From: an uncultured Eubacteriales bacterium
Lineage (GTDB): Bacteria; Bacillota; Clostridia; Peptostreptococcales; Anaerovoracaceae
Length of the DNA stretch: 64,000 nt
Reading direction: 5' to 3'
Assembly (NCBI GenBank): GCA_902790905.1
Contig: CADATO010000008.1
Span: forward strand, 1-64,000
Positions within the stretch are counted from its first letter, which is position 1, and every line of letters begins with the position of its first letter. Both the position numbers and the translations under genes were made by a program. This document shows, in pieces, positions 24,819-32,840 of this stretch. The notes under the pieces are model-generated. The model did not search any database. It saw only the letters and a list, made by a program, of their open reading frames with translations, and was not told the origin of the DNA.

Positions 24819-24885
24819 CCTGCAACCGGCAGGACCCTGTTACGCCCCGTGCTGTCCGGGGCTTCTTTATCTGCAACCAGCAGAT
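24819..24885 (-). promoter_or_regulatory. thrS leader with two tRNA-Thr anticodon-arm-like hairpins
   Basis: Read on the minus strand, the first hairpin (24869-24885) has a five-pair stem ATCTG/CAGAT and a seven-base loop CTGGTTG, i.e. C, U, then GGU, the Thr anticodon. A GC-rich hairpin follows (24844-24862, GCCCCG/CGGGGC). The second mimic (24819-24833) is CCTG, loop CCGGTTG, CAGG, ending about five bases before the Shine-Dalgarno. E. coli ThrRS represses its own mRNA by binding two such arms. There is no T-box motif here. The regulatory reading is inference. Confidence 0.5.
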
Positions 24886-24925
24886 CCGATAATTAATGCG
24901 CGATGCTCATTTCCGCGGAATCGCT

Positions 24926-24955
24926 CAAAAATGAGGGCTATCGCTAACCCTCATT
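24926..24955 (-). terminator. Terminator after the XRE/membrane protein pair
   Basis: On the minus strand AATGAGGG pairs with CCCTCATT across a ten-base loop, followed by further T. It separates the upstream operon from thrS. The octamer GGAATCGC (24917-24924) sits directly beside it. Confidence 0.75.
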
Positions 24956-25009
24956 CTACTACACCTGTATAGAGATTTCTACAGTATTTCTACTGCTGCA
25001 TTCAGTGTA

Positions 25010-25201
25010 CTATTCCCAGAACAGTTCGTCGAGCGTTTTGTCAACGGCTTTGCAGATTGCAATGCACAGGTTGATGGTGGGATTGTAATCGCCTTTCTCG
25101 ATGGCATTGATCGTCTGCCGGGAGACGCCGCACAGGTCCGCGAGCTGCGCCTGCGACAGGTCTTTGGCGGCGCGCGCGGCTTTTAATTTGAGGTTTTTCA
25201 T
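25010..25201 (-). CDS. Small XRE-family helix-turn-helix regulator
   Basis: 63 residues, essentially a single HTH: LKAARAAKDLSQAQLADLCG, VSRQTINAIEKGDYNPTINL, then a short tail ending DELFWE. This compact Cro/CI-like form is often paired with a small membrane protein in Bacillota, as here. Its ATG overlaps the stop of the upstream membrane protein gene by four bases (ATGA), so the two are coupled. It probably controls its own promoter at 25824-25852; no operator can be assigned with confidence. Confidence 0.9.
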   Translation of the reverse strand: MKNLKLKAARAAKDLSQAQLADLCGVSRQTINAIEKGDYNPTINLCIAICKAVDKTLDELFWE

Positions 25202-25704
25202 TTTTCCGCCTCCCGTCTGTCCACGACTTCTTTGATGATGAGTTCAATACCGATGACCGCCAGCATAATGAGGACAATCACATTGAGCCATCCGGAGTCG
25301 AGCGTGGTCTTTCCGGCGATCATGGGCACCACCGGGATCGCGTTGAGCGCCGCGGTGACCAGGAAGATGACGGCGTAGCGTTTGCGGTTGTTGTTTAGCC
25401 CCCAGTAGACATCTTTCCAGATGCAGTAGCCGGCGAGCACGATGCAGCCGACGATGATGCCTGCGAAGTGGAGGATGTAGGACGGAAGTGGCAGAGCGAT
25501 CTGGCCGATTTCCAGGACGAGCATCAGTGCTTCGTAGATCATGACCGAGTAGAATGCGTAGCGATAAGCTTTGCCGCGGACGGCTTCCTGCCGTTCATCG
25601 TATTTTGACTTGACAGCTCCATCTTTGTTGCCGAATTTTGCGAGGAGGACACAGATGATCAGGCCGACAATGATACCGACTGCGAGACCAATAGATGCGA
25701 ACAT
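25198..25704 (-). CDS. Four-to-five-segment membrane protein paired with the XRE regulator
   Basis: 168 residues. Hydrophobic segments lie at about 2-22, 45-65, 73-95, 105-122 and 135-158. A charged stretch KSKYDERQEAVRGKAYRYAF follows the first segment; this DERQ...RGKAYRYAF pattern is common in membrane proteins encoded beside small XRE regulators. The start at 25704 (MFASIGLAVG) has AAGGAGA upstream; the frame extends further but without support. Function unknown. It is transcribed from the strong promoter at 25824-25852. Confidence 0.8.
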   Translation of the reverse strand: MFASIGLAVGIIVGLIICVLLAKFGNKDGAVKSKYDERQEAVRGKAYRYAFYSVMIYEALMLVLEIGQIALPLPSYILHFAGIIVGCIVLAGYCIWKDVYWGLNNNRKRYAVIFLVTAALNAIPVVPMIAGKTTLDSGWLNVIVLIMLAVIGIELIIKEVVDRREAEK

Positions 25705-25823
25705 GTTGTTTCTCCTTTCTCCGGATCCGCCTGCGGTTTCCGATCGCGTCTTGCCGGTGCGGCGGATCATATCTGTGGGGAATGTTTCTGATAGGAGAGG
25801 TTGCGCTTTCTCTTCTTGAGTAG

Positions 25824-25852
25824 AATATACTGCTCGCCCGACATAATGTCAA
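25824..25852 (-). promoter_or_regulatory. Near-consensus promoter for the membrane protein/XRE operon
   Basis: On the minus strand TTGACA (25847-25852), a 17-base spacer and TATATT (25824-25829) match the housekeeping consensus closely. The rest of 25705-26028 holds an AT-rich stretch and the terminator at 25941-25966, with nothing else I can identify. Confidence 0.85.
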
Positions 25853-25940
25853 GTATATATTACAAAATGTTTGATAAAAATTATTTAATGCAAATTAAAA
25901 ATAACGTCGACCCCGGGAAATCCTCGGCGCCGGCAACTGG

Positions 25941-25966
25941 AAACCCCCGGCGTTTGCCGGGGGTTT
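25941..25966. terminator. Terminator of the coiled-coil surface protein gene
   Basis: AAACCCCCGGC and GCCGGGGGTTT form an 11-pair stem with a four-base loop, 60 bases beyond the end of the minus-strand gene at 26029. Confidence 0.85.
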
Positions 25967-26028
25967 CTGAAAGGTAAGGTTGTTTAGGAATGGTTCTTTT
26001 TATGGAGGTTGTTTGTTGTTCAGCTGGT

Positions 26029-27951
26029 TTAGCATGCTGCCGGTTCAGCTTCTTCTTCGTTTTCCTTTTCGATCTTTCTGGAGAGGACCGCCAGGATGAT
26101 GTTGGCTGCGAACAGGACTGCCATCAGGAGGGTCCAGCCGTCTGCGATTCTCATCGGGTTGGCCATGTTCTCTGTGAGGATGAAGACCACGATGGCTGCG
26201 ATTGCCGGGATCAGGCTCAGGACTCTTGCCAGGCCGTGCTTTTTCAGTTCGGACTCTTCTTCGTTTTCTTCGCCTTCTTCACGGTTTCTTCTGGTGAAGT
26301 AGAGGACCATCGTCAGGAGGCTCATGAGCGCTGCGCCGATGGTGAAGAGCAGGTTCAGGAGTGCCCAGTAACCGGTGCCGGCTGCCATGGGAGCTTCGTT
26401 TTCTGCGATTTCGACGGAGACCGGAGCGGCTGCCATCGGGGCTGCGTCTTCAGTGATCTCGGTGCTGACTGCTGCCGGAGCTGCGCTCTCGGTGATTTCG
26501 GAGTTTACTGCCGGGGTGCCGTTTGCCGGACCTGCCGGGGTGTTGTTCTCGGTGATGGCGGTGACTGCCGGTGTATCGGTGTCGTCAGCTGCGGCGGGCT
26601 GCTCTTCTGCCGGAGCTTCGAACAGGTCCATGTGGCTCAGGATCTGCATGTAAGCTGCTTTGACCGGTGCTGCGATGTGCTCCAGGAGAGCTGCTTCGGG
26701 GATCTCTTCCAGCTGTGCCTCAACGTAGGCTTTCTTGACGAACTGCTGGTAGTTTGCTTTGTAGATCTCGGGGATGTTGACCAGGCTTTTTGCTTCGCCC
26801 GGGTTTGTCAGCTCTTTCGGAGCGACGGGGGTGTTGTATGTCTTGTAGACTTTCTGCGGGACCCAGATGTAGTTGTAGGTCATGGAGATCACTTCTTCGT
26901 CATTGGCGTGGTTCTTACCGTCTTTGTAGGAGATCTCGTAGGAAGTGCCGCAGTTCCAGTTGCTGTTGACGTATCTTGCGTTGTACTGGAGTTCGTCCCA
27001 GGGGACCCAGTAGCCCATCTTGTGTGCTTCGTCGGTGTTGTAGTAGAGGGAAGCGTATCCGGGCTGTGTGGCGTTGCCGAGTGCTGCGATCGAGTTGACT
27101 GTGAGGATGTCGTTTCTGTCGATCTCGAAGTCTTCGACGTAGCTGATATCTGTTCCTTCGAAGTTATGCTCGATGTGGACTTTGACCATTGCACCGGACT
27201 TCACGGCTGCTTCTTTTACTGTGTAGGTGTCTTTTGCGGTAACGACTGTTGCTTCGGCGTTCTTCTGAACGGATGCTTTCGCCGGCTCGTTGTAAGCCTT
27301 GTTGATGCGGGCGTTGTAATCATCGACGGATGCATATCCCAGTCCCAGGATCTGCTTCTCGATCTTCACATCGTATTCGTACTGCGCCAGGTCTTTGTCG
27401 TACTGGACTTTATCGGCTTCGTACTTGGCGACTGCTTCGTTGTGTGCCTGGATGGCTTCGTTTTCTTTCTCAGCCGCGGCTTTTGCTTCTTCAGAAGCTT
27501 TGACTTTCTCGTCTTCGTTCTTGTTGAATTCGTTTACGCGGGCTTCTTCTGCTGCGTTCTCTTCATCGATCTTCGCGTTTGCTTCCTCGGCGTCTTTGAC
27601 TGCCTGGGCGTTTCTTGCTTCGGCTGCCTGTACGCGTTCGGTCTCTGCTGCGTTGTGCTGATCGATTGCTGCGTTCATGGCTTCTGTTTCAGCGACGGCC
27701 GCTTCGTACTCGCTGTCAACTGCTTTGTTGTACTCTTCGGCGGCTGCGTTGTATTCGTTGACTTTCTTGTTGTACTCTTCGATCTGTTCGTTATCGAGGT
27801 AGCTGGTTGCTTCGGGTTTTTCCGGCTGTTCGATGCCGGGTTCGGTGGCTGCAAATGCGCTTACTGCGAAAGCGCCCTGGAGTGCCATGATCGTTGTGAG
27901 GATGATGGCGATGCTTTTCTTTCCTTTATTGTTAGCTCTCATCGTTTTCAC
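26029..27951 (-). CDS. Secreted coiled-coil protein with C-terminal membrane segments
   Basis: 640 residues. A signal peptide (about 1-35, IAIILTTIMALQGAFAVSAFA-ATE) is followed by an Ala/Glu/Asn-rich coiled coil (about 40-215) with recurrent EYN-A-EEYNKAV, AEARNAQAVKDAEE and AEKENEAIQAHN units like the alanine-rich helices of streptococcal surface antigens. A beta-rich domain follows (about 230-375), then a Pro/Ala/Thr spacer (about 440-520) with near-repeats of the form EIxExxAPxAA. Two or three membrane segments and charged linkers occupy about 525-630. It may be a surface adhesin or stalk held by membrane helices instead of a sortase signal. No LPXTG is present. Family not recognised. Confidence 0.7.
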   Translation of the reverse strand: MKTMRANNKGKKSIAIILTTIMALQGAFAVSAFAATEPGIEQPEKPEATSYLDNEQIEEYNKKVNEYNAAAEEYNKAVDSEYEAAVAETEAMNAAIDQHNAAETERVQAAEARNAQAVKDAEEANAKIDEENAAEEARVNEFNKNEDEKVKASEEAKAAAEKENEAIQAHNEAVAKYEADKVQYDKDLAQYEYDVKIEKQILGLGYASVDDYNARINKAYNEPAKASVQKNAEATVVTAKDTYTVKEAAVKSGAMVKVHIEHNFEGTDISYVEDFEIDRNDILTVNSIAALGNATQPGYASLYYNTDEAHKMGYWVPWDELQYNARYVNSNWNCGTSYEISYKDGKNHANDEEVISMTYNYIWVPQKVYKTYNTPVAPKELTNPGEAKSLVNIPEIYKANYQQFVKKAYVEAQLEEIPEAALLEHIAAPVKAAYMQILSHMDLFEAPAEEQPAAADDTDTPAVTAITENNTPAGPANGTPAVNSEITESAAPAAVSTEITEDAAPMAAAPVSVEIAENEAPMAAGTGYWALLNLLFTIGAALMSLLTMVLYFTRRNREEGEENEEESELKKHGLARVLSLIPAIAAIVVFILTENMANPMRIADGWTLLMAVLFAANIILAVLSRKIEKENEEEAEPAAC

Positions 27952-28114
27952 CTTTACCTTTCTTTTTTATTCTTGCTGGTCCGGCGCTGGCTTTTGTTTG
28001 CCGGCCGTTTGTGTCTTGTTCCTTTTGACATCCTCAGTATGCGATAGTCATCATCACGCCTACCGTCATAAAACAAAAATAAAAGGGTAAAATTAAAAAT
28101 TTTTTAGACTTTTT

Positions 28115-28187
28115 GGAATCGCTCAGTTTTGACCCGCGGAATCGCTCTTTTATGACGCGCGGCATAGCTCTTTCGACCCCCCTCGAG
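28115..28187. repeat. Octamer-based 23-bp tandem repeat
   Basis: Two 23-base units start with GGAATCGCTC (28115-28137 and 28138-28160), and a decayed third unit starts GGCATAGCTC at 28161. The units share TTTT-GAC-CGC in the second half. The array lies in the 330-base gap 27952-28281, which otherwise contains AT-rich sequence upstream of the coiled-coil gene and two terminators. Confidence 0.75.
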
Positions 28188-28204
28188 TCTGCCTGATGCC
28201 TGCA

Positions 28205-28278
28205 CGAAAAACGACACTGCCGGAACAGCAGTGCCGAATGCAGACGGGGAAACAAAAGCGCCAAGATCACCGGGCGCC
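28205..28278 (-). terminator. Two tandem terminators after the LTA-synthase-like gene
   Basis: On the minus strand, GGCGC at 28273-28277 pairs with GCGCC at 28258-28262, followed by TTTTGTTT. Further on, GGCACTGC (28228-28235) pairs with GCAGTGTC (28213-28220), followed by GTTTTTC. Both lie just past the stop codon at 28282. Confidence 0.75.
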
Positions 28279-28281
28279 GTT

Positions 28282-30531
28282 TTACCTGCCGAGATAGAAT
28301 GCCTTTTCTGCCTTGTGCGTGTCGTCGGACAGATTGTTATAGGTGATATAGCTGTAGTCCTGCAGCGCCTTCGCCGCGCGCTCATCTGCCGGTGCGGCAA
28401 GATCAGCGCCCGGATCGTCCGCCTTGAAGAAATGTCCGACCCGGTCGCGGCAGCCCTGCGCGGTGATGACGGGGTACTGCCGGTAGAGATCCGCCAGGTA
28501 GTTGTCATAGGCGGTCATCGGAAGACCGGCTGTCTGCAGAAGCAGCGTGTGCAGATAGTTGACGCTGATGCGGTCGACCGTGCCTTCGGGGATGTCGTAG
28601 TTGGCCCAGAGGATGAAGGGCGTTCTGTACAGCTCCTGCAATTCCTCATCGGTCCAGTCCTCAAGGGGCTTGCCGGACACTTCCTCGAAGAATTCCGGCT
28701 CGACGATGGGCTGGTGGTCGCCGAAGAACAGCAGGATCACGGGGCGGTCAACCTCTTTGAAGTAATCGATCAGCTCGCCCAGCGCCCGGTCGCTCTCGCG
28801 GATGCGGGAGAGGTAATTCTCTGCCTGGTAGTACGTGACGCTTGTTCCGTCGACGTGGACGCTGCGCTCGAAGTTGCCGTAGAACGAATCGTAAGGGGAG
28901 TGGTTCTGCATCGTGATATTGAAATGGAACCACGGCTTTGAGGTGTCCCGTGCTTCGTAGCTTTCGATCAGTTTTTTATAGTCGTAGTGATCGGACGTGT
29001 AGCCGGCGACCATGACCTGTTCGCCGGGCCATGCGTCGCAGGCGGCGTTGACAAAGTCGCGCTGGTTGTCGCCGGTTGCCAGATAGCCGGTGCCGAAGTC
29101 ATCGTCAAACAGGTTCTCGATGCTCAGGTACTGTCCGAATCCCATGTCTTTGTAGACGGCAGGGCGATTCCAGTTGGCGGCAAAGTACGGGTGCATGGCT
29201 TCGGTGCTGTAGCCCAGACTGGTCAGCGTGGAGACAAGGCCGGGCTGCTCGCCGCGCAGGTACAGCTGGTAGGCGTTGCTGCCTGCCGGGAGGAAGGCCA
29301 TGCTGTTGCCGGTCAGCAGTTCGTATTCGGTGTTGCTCGTGCCGGTGCCGCGCACGGAGACGTAGGCATCGCCGTGGATGGTGTTCTCCGTGAGGCTGTC
29401 CAGATTTGGCGTGACGGGCAGGTTGGTGTCAAAGTCCACGACCGACTGCAGGTCCGCGAAACTTTCGTTCATGACGATGATGATATCCGGGGCCGCAGCA
29501 TCGCCGGAGGCGGCCGCCGCGTTATCGCCTGCGCCGGTTATCTGTGCGGAGAGGTTTTCGTAATATGTCTGCGCTGCCTCGGCGCCGTCCGCGTCTGCCT
29601 GCATGGTCAGGGCGGAGGTGAGGATATACGGCGCCTTTTGTGCAGCAGAGGGTTGGCCGGTGTCTTCTGCGTATTCGTAGGGGGAGAGCAGCTCCTCGAC
29701 TGTCTCGGCGTTGTACCCGGACGGCGCGCGGTTGATGATGTAGCGCGTGTTGCAGGCGAACTGCCCGATGGCGCCGCGGTTTTCATAGCCGCGAGTCTGG
29801 TTGAAAAAGTCCGGCTTCATGCCGAGCTGCACCGGCAGGTCCGTGCCGTAAAAGACACCGAGGGTTCCCAGCACAAAGACGAGGGGCACGATGTGCAGGC
29901 CGATCCGGGTCCGCTTTTCGCGCGGCGGCATGGCGAGGCGGGAGGCGAGCGCCATGATGAACAGCGTCAGCACGGCTGCGACGACCATCTCAAAGCCGAA
30001 CGAATAGTCGTAGTCCCCTGCGACCTTAGCCGCTGTGGCGATGGCGCCGGCATCCATGGGGAGCAGCGGGCTGCCTTTGAACTCCTTGACGTACATGTTG
30101 GCGATTCCAAAGAACAGGAACACCGGGCTCATCGCAAGGATGCTGACCCGCACACTGCCAAAGACCGCAAAAGCCGCCAGATAGCACACGAAGGCGACGG
30201 CGTAGTTATCAAACAGATACGAAGCGTCGTAGAGTTCCCAGATGAAGTTGCCGTTGAGCCGTTCGACGGCCATGACCATGATGAGCGGTGCGAGCGCAAA
30301 GACAGCGGTGAGCCAGACGGTGTACCACCTGGGGCGGAATCGCTTACTCTCCCGGTCCGGCCGGACCGCGATGGCCGCCCCCGACAGCGCGCACAGCACC
30401 AGCATCAGCACAAAAAGCGCCTTGCCCCAGCCCCCGAGGGAGAAGAAGGCGGCGTGCTCAAAGACCGTAAATCCCGCGGCGAGCAGGCCGATCAGTATGC
30501 CGATTGTCAGGGAACGTCTGGTGACGGACAT
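28282..30531 (-). CDS. LTA-synthase-like membrane sulfatase (phosphoglycerol/phospho-sugar transferase)
   Basis: 749 residues. Start at ATG 30531 with GGAG upstream. About five hydrophobic segments occupy residues 8-220; the rest is an extracellular alkaline-phosphatase/sulfatase fold. Visible motifs are PDIIIVMNESFADL (first metal site), SVRGTGTSNTEYELLTG (Thr nucleophile region), FHFNITMQNHSPYD and LLFFGDHQP (metal site). LtaS-type enzymes polymerise glycerol phosphate from phosphatidylglycerol; related ones decorate wall polymers. At 749 residues, with a linker and a long C-terminal extension, it is longer than LtaS (about 650), so the acceptor may differ. Monocistronic, with two terminators. 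Confidence 0.85.
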   Translation of the reverse strand: MSVTRRSLTIGILIGLLAAGFTVFEHAAFFSLGGWGKALFVLMLVLCALSGAAIAVRPDRESKRFRPRWYTVWLTAVFALAPLIMVMAVERLNGNFIWELYDASYLFDNYAVAFVCYLAAFAVFGSVRVSILAMSPVFLFFGIANMYVKEFKGSPLLPMDAGAIATAAKVAGDYDYSFGFEMVVAAVLTLFIMALASRLAMPPREKRTRIGLHIVPLVFVLGTLGVFYGTDLPVQLGMKPDFFNQTRGYENRGAIGQFACNTRYIINRAPSGYNAETVEELLSPYEYAEDTGQPSAAQKAPYILTSALTMQADADGAEAAQTYYENLSAQITGAGDNAAAASGDAAAPDIIIVMNESFADLQSVVDFDTNLPVTPNLDSLTENTIHGDAYVSVRGTGTSNTEYELLTGNSMAFLPAGSNAYQLYLRGEQPGLVSTLTSLGYSTEAMHPYFAANWNRPAVYKDMGFGQYLSIENLFDDDFGTGYLATGDNQRDFVNAACDAWPGEQVMVAGYTSDHYDYKKLIESYEARDTSKPWFHFNITMQNHSPYDSFYGNFERSVHVDGTSVTYYQAENYLSRIRESDRALGELIDYFKEVDRPVILLFFGDHQPIVEPEFFEEVSGKPLEDWTDEELQELYRTPFILWANYDIPEGTVDRISVNYLHTLLLQTAGLPMTAYDNYLADLYRQYPVITAQGCRDRVGHFFKADDPGADLAAPADERAAKALQDYSYITYNNLSDDTHKAEKAFYLGR

Positions 30532-30714
30532 AGGGACTCCAAAACAGCAGGTACGCATTTCATATACGCGGGTATTGTATCACAAATGCGCAGGGGCGGA
30601 CTGCCCCTTTTTTACCGGCGGCATGGCGCTGCGGAAAAACCGCCTCCGTGGAATCGTCGCAACTGCAGGCTTCCCGGCGGTCTGAAAAAAGCCTGACAAT
30701 TGCATAACAATGTA

Positions 30715-30742
30715 TTGACATGCCGATATTTGCGAGTACAAT
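30715..30742 (+). promoter_or_regulatory. Promoter of the asnB leader
   Basis: TTGACA (30715-30720), a 16-base spacer and TACAAT (30737-30742), just upstream of the T-box leader and reading toward asnB. Confidence 0.8.
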
Positions 30743-30759
30743 TAGGACCATAATTGAAA

Positions 30760-31159
30760 AACCGAAAAGCGTTGATCGGGAAAAGTACCTTGTTCGATCA
30801 GTCCCAGTGAGCGGCAGACAGTGAGAACGCCGCACCAGAGGGCAGGGGAAAGAACACCCGGGAGCTGCGAACAGAAATCCATCGTGACCGGCAAGAGCAA
30901 AGCTGCCGGCGCAAGTGCGGGGAGAGTAAGGGAGCCGGGCTGCGACCGTTATATCGCACGGGCTTGTTGGAGTCTTGTACCGGATCGCAGCTGTTCGCAG
31001 GAGCAGCAGAGAATAGTCAGCAGCGATTCCTTATTGGATTCATAAAGAGCCCGATAAGGGATCGTTTTCATTTGGGAAAACGGTAAGTCAGGTGGCACCG
31101 CGGATCGCAGCATTCGTCCTGAGAGCAAGGGACGTGCTGCGAGGAAGAACCGGAGGTGC
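30760..31159 (+). promoter_or_regulatory. T-box leader of asnB, apparently of the translational type
   Basis: A 400-base structured leader ends in the T-box sequence AGGTGGCACCGCGG (31090-31103). Its TGGC would pair with a tRNA ending GCCA, i.e. discriminator G73, as in tRNA-Asn. An AAAGTA motif near 30782 fits the base of stem I; an AAC in GAAAGAACACCC near 30855 is a possible Asn specifier. The T-box bases GCACC-CGG can pair with CCG-GGTGC at 31150-31159, which contains the Shine-Dalgarno. An inner stem GCAGCA/TGCTGC (31107-31112/31135-31140) supports this. No T run follows, so control of translation is more likely than termination. Confidence 0.8.
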
Positions 31160-31165
31160 TGTTTT

Positions 31166-32752
31166 ATGTGTTCGATCATGGGAGTCAAAGGAAGAAAGTT
31201 ATCGGTCATGGAGCTTACGGCGGCGTTCGTGTCGACGACATCGCGCGGCCCGGACAAGGAGCGGATCCTGGAGCTGCCGGAGGCGGTGCTGGGGTTTCAG
31301 CGGCTGTCCATCATGGACCTGTCGTGCAGCGGGATGCAGCCGTTCGTGCTCGGGGAAGATGCGGTCGTCTGCAACGGCGAGATCTATGGTTTTAGAGAGA
31401 TCAGGGAATCGCTCCTGCAGAAGGGATACACCTTCACCAGCGAAAGCGACTGCGAAGTGATCCTGCCGCTTTACAAAGAGTACGGCGCGGGCATCTTTGG
31501 GATGCTCGGCTCGGAGTTCGCCCTGCTGCTGTATGACGGGGCGACCGGGGAACTGATTGCAGCGAGAGACCCGATCGGGATCCGCCCGCTGTATTACGGA
31601 GAGGATGCATACGGGGAGATGGTCTTTGCCAGCGAGCCGAAGGTCCTGATGCCGCTCTGCAAAAGCGTTCGCCCGTTCCCGCCGGGGCATTACTGGAAAG
31701 ACGGCGTGTTCCATCAGTATCTGGATGTCACTGCGGTGCCGGATGATAGCGAAACGATGGACCTTGAACAGGTCTGCGCCGGGATCCGCGAGCGGCTGAC
31801 CGCATCTGTGGAAGCGCGCATGGATGCCGACGCGCCGCTGGGCTTTCTGCTCTCGGGCGGTCTCGACAGCAGCCTCGTCTGCGGGATCAGCGCCAGACTG
31901 ACCGACAAACCGATCCGCACCTTTGCCATCGGTATGGATACCGATCCGATCGACCTCAAGTATGCGCAGGCGGCGGCGGACTATATCGGGGCTGATCACA
32001 CCGCCTTCACGATGACAAAGGAAGAAGTGCTCGCGGCGGTCCCGGAAGTCGTGCGGCTGCTGGGCACCTGGGATATCACCACGGTCCGCGCCAGCATCGG
32101 GATGTACCTGTGCTGTAAGAAGATCCGTGAGACGACGGATATCCGCGTGCTCATGACCGGCGAGATCTCCGACGAGCTGTTCGGGTATAAGTATACGGAC
32201 TTCGCGCCGTCCGCGGAGGCGTTCCAGAAGGAATCGCAAAAGCGCATCCGCGAGATCCACATGTACGATGTACTCCGCGCGGACCGCTGCATCTCCGTGA
32301 ACTCGATGGAGGGGCGCGTGCCTTTCGGGGATACCGCCTTCGTGCAGTACGTCATGGCGATCGATCCGGCGAGGAAGATGAACACGTACGGCATGGGCAA
32401 ATACCTGCTGCGGCACGCGTTCGAAGGCACAGGCATCCTGCCGGATGAGATCCTGTGGAGAGAGAAAGCCGCGTTCTCGGATGCGGTCGGGCATTCGATG
32501 GTCGACGATCTGAAAGAGCATGCGGAAACGCTGTACAGCGATGCGGCCTTCGAGGCCGGCATCCGGAAATACGATTATTGTACGCCGTTCACGAAAGAAA
32601 GCCTGTGGTACCGCGACCTGTTCGAGGAGGCATATCCGGGGCAGGCGGAGATGATCAAAGACTTCTGGATGCCCAACAAAGACTGGGACGGCTGCGCCGT
32701 GGATGATCCGTCGGCGCGTGTGCTGGCAAACTACGGGGCGAGCGGCCGCTAG
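31166..32752 (+). CDS. asnB: Asparagine synthase (glutamine-hydrolysing)
   Basis: 528 residues, full-length AsnB. The protein begins MCSIMGVKG, with Cys2 of the class II amidotransferase domain (about 1-200; RGPD, CNGEIYGF, SDCEVIL). The synthase domain has the PP-loop GFLLSGGLDSSLVCG (about 228-242). It makes Asn from Asp, Gln and ATP. GGAGG precedes the ATG by nine bases and is the element sequestered in the T-box leader. Next downstream are genes for glutamine synthetase and amidophosphoribosyltransferase, so the cluster centres on glutamine nitrogen. Confidence 0.96.
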   Translation: MCSIMGVKGRKLSVMELTAAFVSTTSRGPDKERILELPEAVLGFQRLSIMDLSCSGMQPFVLGEDAVVCNGEIYGFREIRESLLQKGYTFTSESDCEVILPLYKEYGAGIFGMLGSEFALLLYDGATGELIAARDPIGIRPLYYGEDAYGEMVFASEPKVLMPLCKSVRPFPPGHYWKDGVFHQYLDVTAVPDDSETMDLEQVCAGIRERLTASVEARMDADAPLGFLLSGGLDSSLVCGISARLTDKPIRTFAIGMDTDPIDLKYAQAAADYIGADHTAFTMTKEEVLAAVPEVVRLLGTWDITTVRASIGMYLCCKKIRETTDIRVLMTGEISDELFGYKYTDFAPSAEAFQKESQKRIREIHMYDVLRADRCISVNSMEGRVPFGDTAFVQYVMAIDPARKMNTYGMGKYLLRHAFEGTGILPDEILWREKAAFSDAVGHSMVDDLKEHAETLYSDAAFEAGIRKYDYCTPFTKESLWYRDLFEEAYPGQAEMIKDFWMPNKDWDGCAVDDPSARVLANYGASGR

Positions 32753-32840
32753 AGAGGCGCGCCCTGCAGCGAAATGAGACGCTCACCTGCACCGGCAGGT
32801 TGGCATAGAAAATGTGAAGGAAGAAAAGGAGGAAACTGCA

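Noticed and set aside
24799..24925. T-box in the thrS leader
   Set aside because: No AGGGTGG-ACCGCGG element and no stem I features; the leader has small hairpins instead.
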